NCBI GenBank assembly: GCA_002394205.1
Contig: DGTC01000065.1
Span: 4,421 to 68,420, forward strand
Direction: 5' to 3'
From: Lachnospira sp. UBA4346
GTDB lineage: Bacteria > Bacillota > Clostridia > Lachnospirales > Lachnospiraceae
DNA length: 64,000 bases
Shown: one piece after another, positions 58,479 to 64,000 of the stretch
How positions within the stretch are numbered: position 1 is the first letter of the stretch
How the letters are laid out: every line of letters begins with the position of its first letter
The notes under the pieces: model-generated
Databases searched by the model: none
Told to the model about the DNA's origin: nothing
What the model saw: only the letters and a program-made list of their open reading frames with translations
Program-made: the position numbers and the translations under genes

Positions 58479-59414
58479 ATGGTGAATGTAGAAAATTTAA
58501 CATTTGAATTGCCAAATGCAGAAAATGCATTGCGTCTGGCAAAATATTTTTATATGAGAGATAATAAGACTTGTGACAGTGGAATGTTAGATACGTATTT
58601 GTGGAAAGACTACTATAAAGTGCGTGGCTGTACGGTCGATGATAAAGCATTATTGCTTGTGATGGAGGATGAAGAAGGATATTTTACATCGCTTCCATGG
58701 TGTGCTAAGGAAGATTTATCTTATTATTTTGGTGTGTTAAAGGAATATTTTAATCAGGTATTAAAGCAACCGCTGAAAATCTATTTTGCGGATGAAGAAG
58801 GTGTTCAGGCTTTGGATTTATTAAATAATCCGGAATATCTTGTTGAAGAAGAGGAAGATGCCAGGGATTATCTCTATGATGGAGAAGAACTGCGTACATT
58901 ACAGGGAAAAGCAATGCAGAAAAAGCGCAACCGTGCGAACAAGTTTCGCAGGGAGTATGAAGGCCGTTATGAATATGTGACGCTTGGTTGTGAGGATAAG
59001 GCTGCACTGCATAATTTCTTAGATACGTGGTTTGCAGAACGGGAAGATCAGGAACATGATTCGGCGTATTCATTGCGTGCAGAAAAAGAGGGGATTAAAT
59101 ATATAGCCAATCATTGCACGGAGTTGCCATATCGTGCCGGATGTATCTATATTGACGGGCAACCGAAGGCGTTTTCAGTTGGTTCATATAATCCGAGAGA
59201 AAATATGGCAGTCATTAGTATTGAAAAAGCAGATTCAGAATATGAAGGATTGTATCAGGTTATCAATCAGGAGTTTTTGCAGCATGAATTTCCAAATGTA
59301 GCAATCGTAAATCGGGAAGATGATTTAGGACTTCCGGGACTTCGAAAAGCAAAGGAGAGCTATTATCCGATTGGATATGCCAGAAAATATAGTATATTAC
59401 AAAAAAAAATTTAG
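58479..59414 (+). CDS. DUF2156 (phosphatidylglycerol lysyltransferase-like) protein
   Basis: A 311-residue protein of the DUF2156 family, double-GNAT-fold proteins related to the catalytic domain of MprF. Typical parts are MLDTYLWKDYYKVRG near 34-48, YLYDGEELRTLQGKAMQKKR near 138-157, RAGCIYIDGQPKAFSVGSYN near 226-245 and NREDDLGLPGLRKAKESYYP near the end. No membrane segments are present, so it is the soluble stand-alone form. The substrate (aminoacyl-tRNA with lipid or peptide acceptor) is unproven. Confidence 0.88.
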   Translation: MVNVENLTFELPNAENALRLAKYFYMRDNKTCDSGMLDTYLWKDYYKVRGCTVDDKALLLVMEDEEGYFTSLPWCAKEDLSYYFGVLKEYFNQVLKQPLKIYFADEEGVQALDLLNNPEYLVEEEEDARDYLYDGEELRTLQGKAMQKKRNRANKFRREYEGRYEYVTLGCEDKAALHNFLDTWFAEREDQEHDSAYSLRAEKEGIKYIANHCTELPYRAGCIYIDGQPKAFSVGSYNPRENMAVISIEKADSEYEGLYQVINQEFLQHEFPNVAIVNREDDLGLPGLRKAKESYYPIGYARKYSILQKKI

Positions 59415-59542
59415 GATATATATGTTCATCATCATGTTTTGATGAACAATGAAATTAAAATAAATAAGATACAGCGAAAAAATTATTTAATTGTTAAATA
59501 TCAGACAATTCCAATGAATGATTCTTTGAGAAAGGTGTGAAA

Positions 59543-60235
59543 ATGAATCAGAAAAATGAAATAAAAATTCTAAAGACAATACCAGAAAAGCAGCAGACAC
59601 GCACACTTTATGAACGAATTTTTCAGGATACGAAGGCGTTTACAGACTTTTATTATCTTGAAAAATGTAAGAATGATAATAGGATTCTTGTCAAAGAAAT
59701 CAACAAAGAAATTGTTGCAATGGTGCATATGATTCCATATACGTTTCAGATGTGTGGACAAGGAATAAAGAGTTTTTATATTTTTGCAGTTGCTACAGAT
59801 GAACGGTATCGAAGAATGGGAATGATGCAGCAATTGTTAGATAAAGCACTAGAAGTTGCCAGGCAGGAGCATGCGGCATTTTTATATTTGTTGCCTGTGC
59901 ATCCAGAAGTATATAAGAAAGCAGGCTATCAGACAATTTGTAATTTTACCTGTTTGCGAGCAGATGAATATGATGATTATACACAGATTCAGGCAAGTTA
60001 CGATTATTATATTTTGCGCGATGAAGAATATATGCGTCTTGACCGACTGAAGCGTGCAGCACTGATGCAGGATGTGGAAGAAGATACCGGACTTCCGGAA
60101 AATGCTGTGATTATGGCAAAGATTGTAGATGTAAAAAAGTTACAAACAGTATTACATTTATCGAATACAGCAACAGGACAAGAAGTCTTAGAAAAATTAC
60201 GTCAGTTGAAGGGATATGTTTGTGAGGATGTCTGA
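59543..60235 (+). CDS. GNAT family N-acetyltransferase
   Basis: A 230-residue acetyltransferase. The GNAT core covers residues about 15-140, with the acetyl-CoA loop FAVATDERYRRMGMMQQLLD near 77-96 and the terminal strand LPVHPEVYKKAGYQTI near 112-127. The C-terminal 90 residues have no family I know, possibly an SCP2-like or regulatory tail. I use ATG 59543 with AAAGGTG upstream; a GTG at 59537 is the alternative. The substrate is unknown. Confidence 0.87.
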   Translation: MNQKNEIKILKTIPEKQQTRTLYERIFQDTKAFTDFYYLEKCKNDNRILVKEINKEIVAMVHMIPYTFQMCGQGIKSFYIFAVATDERYRRMGMMQQLLDKALEVARQEHAAFLYLLPVHPEVYKKAGYQTICNFTCLRADEYDDYTQIQASYDYYILRDEEYMRLDRLKRAALMQDVEEDTGLPENAVIMAKIVDVKKLQTVLHLSNTATGQEVLEKLRQLKGYVCEDV

Positions 60236-60242
60236 AAATACG

Positions 60243-60278
60243 GTGGAAACTATTTGATTAACCATAAATAGTTTCCAC
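60243..60278. terminator. hairpin between convergent genes
   Basis: GTGGAAACTATTT (60243-60255) and AAATAGTTTCCAC (60266-60278) form a perfect 13-bp stem between the stops at 60235 and 60305. No long T tract follows on the plus strand. Confidence 0.6.
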
Positions 60279-60304
60279 AAAGTAGTTATTAAAAAATGAG
60301 TATG

Positions 60305-61483
60305 TTAATCGAATAAAGCAATACCAGAAGGAACTCCTTTTTCATTAGGCTTGTTGATATAATAGGCAAGAATTTGCATTCTATTTTGAACTCGAACAAA
60401 TTTATGAGCTCCTTTTGTTATTAAAGCAATATATCGAAATTCTTCTATTACAGCAGGAGCATATCCGCAAAATTCTATATCCACAACATTTGCTTTAGCA
60501 GAAAAAAATACAGACAATTTATCATCTATATGTTTTAGAGTCTTTAATTTTTGAACGGTATTACTACTGAAATCGACATAACCCAAACCGCATAAAAGTA
60601 AAAGGTATTTTAAATATCTCTTCCGAGTTTGGGGGATTTTTACTTCGTCATGATTGGAAATTTCGTTTATCTGTTCAATCATCTTTTGCGTTAAAGTGAG
60701 CCCTTGCGTTGGGTTAGGAGCTTTAGATGCGTAGTTTTGTATTGCTTTATCAGTGGAACCGAAAGAAAGTTTATCGTCAAATAGTCCAATGATACTATAA
60801 AATATTTTATCAAATTCATTTCGATTATCCGAAAAAGAAATAATGTCTAAAAACTTTTCTTTATCTAAAATAGAATCTAAAAAGGCTTCAAGATGTGTTG
60901 CAGGCATTGAGTTTATAATTTCTCCCGCACGAAGTCGTTCTTGATTTTGTAAGAATCTAAAATATTCTCGGATTTGTAAATCAGTTGCATTTGCTATGTA
61001 AGTCATTGGAATATTATAAGAAGATATATTGCCTTGAATTACGGCAGGTAAATCTTTGTATTTTAAGACAACAACACCTTTGTTGTCTAGTTTTTTTACA
61101 AGTTTCGTTACTTTGTCGTCTGTTACATTTGCTTGTTCGAAATATTCTTTGATGAGATGAATGATTTTTTTTGACCAAATACTTTTGATAACATAATCAC
61201 CGTCAACAAAAGATTTAATGGTTGTCAATCGTTGTTGACCATCTACAACCTCAGATTTAGCTCCTTTGTTATTAGCATTTTGTAAGACTCTAACACTTAT
61301 ATTTCCAGTTGGATATTGTTTAATAATACTATAAATTAATTTATCTTTAAAGTCATCTTTCCATACATATCCGCGTTGATATATAGGTTGTAAGTCAAGA
61401 CCACCAAAATTTACAGTTGAGATACTATTTAAAACAGTGCTAATAGGAATTGATGCGTTTGAAAAACTCATTTGATTATTCAT
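60305..61483 (-). CDS. DUF262 domain protein
   Basis: A 392-residue protein whose N-terminal half is a DUF262 domain (ParB/sulfiredoxin-like fold): LQPIYQRGYVWKDDFKDKLI near 26-45 and VVDGQQRLTTIKSFVDG near 76-92, where DGQQR is the nucleotide-site motif. DUF262 is the N-terminal half of GmrSD-type modification-dependent nucleases; here the C-terminal half lacks the DUF1524 His-Asn-His pattern that I can see. It is leftward with GGAGAG before the ATG. It lies near a helicase gene and is probably a defence-related chromosomal gene. Confidence 0.85.
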   Translation of the reverse strand: MNNQMSFSNASIPISTVLNSISTVNFGGLDLQPIYQRGYVWKDDFKDKLIYSIIKQYPTGNISVRVLQNANNKGAKSEVVDGQQRLTTIKSFVDGDYVIKSIWSKKIIHLIKEYFEQANVTDDKVTKLVKKLDNKGVVVLKYKDLPAVIQGNISSYNIPMTYIANATDLQIREYFRFLQNQERLRAGEIINSMPATHLEAFLDSILDKEKFLDIISFSDNRNEFDKIFYSIIGLFDDKLSFGSTDKAIQNYASKAPNPTQGLTLTQKMIEQINEISNHDEVKIPQTRKRYLKYLLLLCGLGYVDFSSNTVQKLKTLKHIDDKLSVFFSAKANVVDIEFCGYAPAVIEEFRYIALITKGAHKFVRVQNRMQILAYYINKPNEKGVPSGIALFD

Positions 61484-62250
61484 AAATAAAACTCTCCTTT
61501 TTTAGAAGAATATCAGATGAAAAACGATATGTCAATAGATTCTATAAGAATCAATAATTTTTATTAATAGATTCTTATGAAATTTATTGAATATTGTGAT
61601 TAATGATGTTGGTATAACTAGAATTAATCAAGCGTGATAAAAGGGAATAGTATGTCATTATATGATGAGTTTAAAGAGTATTTGTTATGGGAAGAATTTG
61701 TCAGATAAAATATATGGTTTATCTGATAAAAACATGAAATGATTAATTCAATTCAAGTTCTTTGAATTTGTCCATATACGCAAACAAACGAATCATCGTA
61801 CGTATTTCATGTTGATGCTCCATAGATAGTCCAGAAAACTGTTCTACAAGAGAAGAGTAATCCTTTGTATCGCTATCTGGTAAATTTTTAGATAATGTAT
61901 TTATATGAGCTTTGCATGCGCGGATGATCAGTTCGTCTGGATTTACTAAGTAGTGATTACATAGAGCGGCAAAGAGATCATCATCAAGCCGTTTTTCAGC
62001 AGTTTCAATCCTGTAAAAATAGTTGATATCGTTATAATTCTAGATTTGGTTTGCCAGTTTATGATGAAGAGAGTGAAGTTGAAAGATATAACATTTATCA
62101 TGCGTCGATGTTAATAAGACATGCCAATAAAAATTTAACAAGGACCTGTAACGTAAAGTCGCAGATGTAATACGATTATGTTATAATTAGGGAAGAAATT
62201 AAAGAATCGAATAAAGAGCATATTTTAAATGCAATAACGGAGGAGTAAAC
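61484..62250. other. gap with gene remnants
   Basis: A 767-bp gap without an intact gene. It contains a TCAGATAAA/TTTATCTGA hairpin (61698-61723), the leftward repressor remnant at 61743-62015, and a startless rightward frame at 62042-62170 (FGLPVYDEESEVERYNIYHA ...) that may be another gene fragment. The GGAGGA ribosome site of the helicase gene is at 62239. Confidence 0.5.
61743..62015 (-). pseudogene. 5'-truncated XRE repressor
   Basis: The minus-strand frame reads RIETAEKRLDDDLFAALCNH, then YLVNPDELIIRACKAHINTL and further to a TAA at 61743-61745. The beginning matches the end of a Cro/CI helix-turn-helix (RIExGEKRLDDDL) plus a helical tail. The DNA-binding helices upstream are missing, so it is a remnant. 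It suggests an earlier repressor-controlled element or defence gene at this spot. Confidence 0.6.
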
Positions 62251-64000
62251 GTGTATACAAACAAAAAAGATGAACTATATGCAGGTTTTCAGACTGCATA
62301 TGTTGATGGTACATTAGCGTCAAATATGATATATCGGCCACAGTTTATATCGAATAATTATAAAGAAGGTAAGAAGGTATTATCTGCAATTGAAGATGAA
62401 TTGCGTATGTGTGACCAGTTTCAAATAAGTGTTGCATTTATTACGATGAGTGGAATTACGCCATTATTGCAGACATTAAAAGAGCTGGAACGAAAAGGAA
62501 TTCCAGGGGAGATTCTTACAACTAATTATTTAAATTTTAGTGAGCCTAGGGCATTAAAGAAATTAAACGAGCTTTCTAATATCACGTTGAAAATGTACGA
62601 TGTAGAACGAGCAAATGAAGGATTTCATACAAAGGGATATATTTTTAAGAAAGAAGAAATTTATCGAATTATCATAGGAAGTTCGAATATTACAAGTGCA
62701 GCATTGACATTAAACAAAGAGTGGAATTCGAAAGTGATTTCAACAGCACAAGGTGAGATGGCACAGGAGATTGTAAAGGAATTCAGGCAACTCTGGGCAT
62801 CACCATTCACGCTTGATTTTGATGAGTTTTATAAACAGTATCAGCAAAATTATGAGATTATCAAGCATCAGCGTGAAATTGCGAAGAAGGAGCAAGTGCC
62901 TTCTATTGAAAAATATACGCTAAAGCCCAATCGTATGCAGGTGCAATTTATTGCAAACCTGAAGAAAATCCTAGAACGGCAAGAAGAAAGGGCACTGTTA
63001 ATTTCGGCAACGGGTACCGGTAAAACCTATGCTTCTGCATTTGCAATGCGAGAATTAGGGTTTAAACGTGTATTATTTTTGGTGCATCGCGGACAGCTTG
63101 CAAGACAGACAAAAGTGTCTTATGAGAATGTATTTGACAAAAATATAACAATGGGGCTTGTTGGTGCAGGAAATCATGATTATGAGAGTGATTATATTTT
63201 TGCAACAATTCAGACAATGAACCGAGAAGAACATTTACGTAAGTTTTCACCAGAACATTTTGACTGCATTATATTAGATGAAGCACATCATACAGCGGCA
63301 AATACTTATCAGAAAGTGATGTCCTATTTCAAGCCACGTTTGTGGTTGGGAATGACAGCTACGCCGGATAAGAGAGATGATAATATTGAAGGGCGTAACA
63401 TTTATGAAATTTTTAATCATGAAATAGCATATGAAATTCGTTTGCAGCAGGCGATGGAAGAAGATATGCTATGTCCATTTCATTACTTTGGAATACAGGA
63501 TATATCAACGATAGAAGATTCTGATTTGAAATCGAAAAAGATAGATGCTGCTGCATTTAATGAACTTACAAGTGAACAGCGGGTGAAACATATTGTTGAA
63601 CAGGCAGCATATTATGGATATAGTGGTTCACGCGTGAAAGGCTTGATATTTTGCAGCCGTGTTGATGAATCTATAGTATTGTCGAATCAATTTAATCATA
63701 CAATAAACCCAGAAACTGGAAAGTATTTTCGAACATTGGCTTTAAATGGAAGTGCATCGGAAGAAGAGCGACAAAGTGCATTTGAACGACTTGCGATGGA
63801 AGGCGGAGAATCCACAGACGTAGAGCCGTTAGATTATATTTTTTCGGTAGAAATTTTAAATGAAGGTGTGGATATTGTGGAAGTGAATCAGGTAATTATG
63901 CTTTGACCGACACAGTCTCCGATTATATTTATTCAACAATTAGGAAGAGGGCTTCGAAAAGCAGAAGAGAAAGAGTATGTTGTTGTTCTTGATTTTATTG
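62251..64000 (+). pseudogene. PLD-nuclease/DEAD helicase, interrupted by in-frame TGA (runs off window)
   Basis: GTG start with GGAGGA upstream. Residues about 25-190 are a phospholipase-D-type nuclease domain (FHTKGYIFKKEE near 123-134, IIIGSSNITSAAL near 142-154). An SF2 helicase follows: SATGTGKTYASA near 250, ILDEAHHTAANTYQ near 340, LGMTATPDKRDD near 367. At 63904-63906 a TGA replaces the Arg codon expected in LRPTQSPIIF, and the frame continues at once with PTQSPIIFIQQLGRGLRKAE (motif VI) to the window end. It may be a recent pseudogene. Family members often end in DUF3427. Confidence 0.85.

Overview
The window looks like a chromosome segment of a low-GC gut Firmicute, most likely a Lachnospiraceae member. 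This is inferred from strong GGAGG-type ribosome sites, AT-rich codon use, DUF5688 and DUF3847 proteins, a DUF6429-GNAT fusion, and two Tn1549-style integrase/excisionase/MobC modules. About two thirds of it (1 to about 43.2 kb) is mobile DNA. The rest is chromosome-like, with a second patch of defence-type and decayed genes at the right end. No rRNA, tRNA or CRISPR array was seen.

Element 1 (left edge to about 24.04 kb; its left end is outside the window) holds a YqaJ exonuclease, SSB and Rad52-like annealing protein (0.5-2.6 kb). Small accessory genes follow, several with their own terminator, plus an ADP-ribosylglycohydrolase (2.7-6.1 kb). Next are two XRE repressors and a WYL-regulated five-gene operon (7.3-12.3 kb: WYL regulator, DUF1232/YkvA, a nuclease-like/glycine-zipper protein, a Sel1-like protein, a Ycf46-like AAA+ ATPase). 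After that come a serine recombinase, three gene cassettes with related leaders and terminators (13.3-16.5 kb, including a large secreted Cys-repeat protein), a minimal relaxase module (17.0-18.5 kb), a DUF927-like ATPase, and an excisionase-like protein, tyrosine integrase, MobC-like protein and Rpn nuclease.

Element 2 (24.02-43.21 kb) lies between two identical 18-bp copies of GAGTTTGAATAGTAAACA, read here as attachment sites. The first copy is also the right end of element 1, so the two elements, which carry related integrases, appear to sit in tandem in one target. Element 2 has an integrase, MobC, DUF3847, an oriT-like palindrome, a MobQ-type relaxase with another reading frame embedded in it, and a defence cargo: type I restriction genes hsdR, hsdM (frameshifted) and hsdS, a DUF2971 protein, an AlbA/Schlafen-type ATP-binding protein, and a PrrC/RloC-like ABC ATPase.

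Right of element 2 is a 0.9-kb gap packed with nested palindromes (candidate structured RNA). Then come a protein joining an HsdR-N-like domain to a degenerate tyrosine-recombinase-like domain, a pseudogene, a GNAT enzyme, a methyltransferase-like/HsdS-like protein lacking catalytic motifs, a PrpA-like phosphatase, a YbjQ protein, secreted proteins, a chemotaxis receptor, a DUF2156 protein and a second GNAT. At the far right are a DUF262 protein and a PLD-helicase interrupted by an in-frame TGA.

The strongest candidates for undescribed biology are the WYL-controlled operon, the palindrome array, the 513-residue fusion protein, and the anticodon-nuclease-like ATPase beside a broken type I system.
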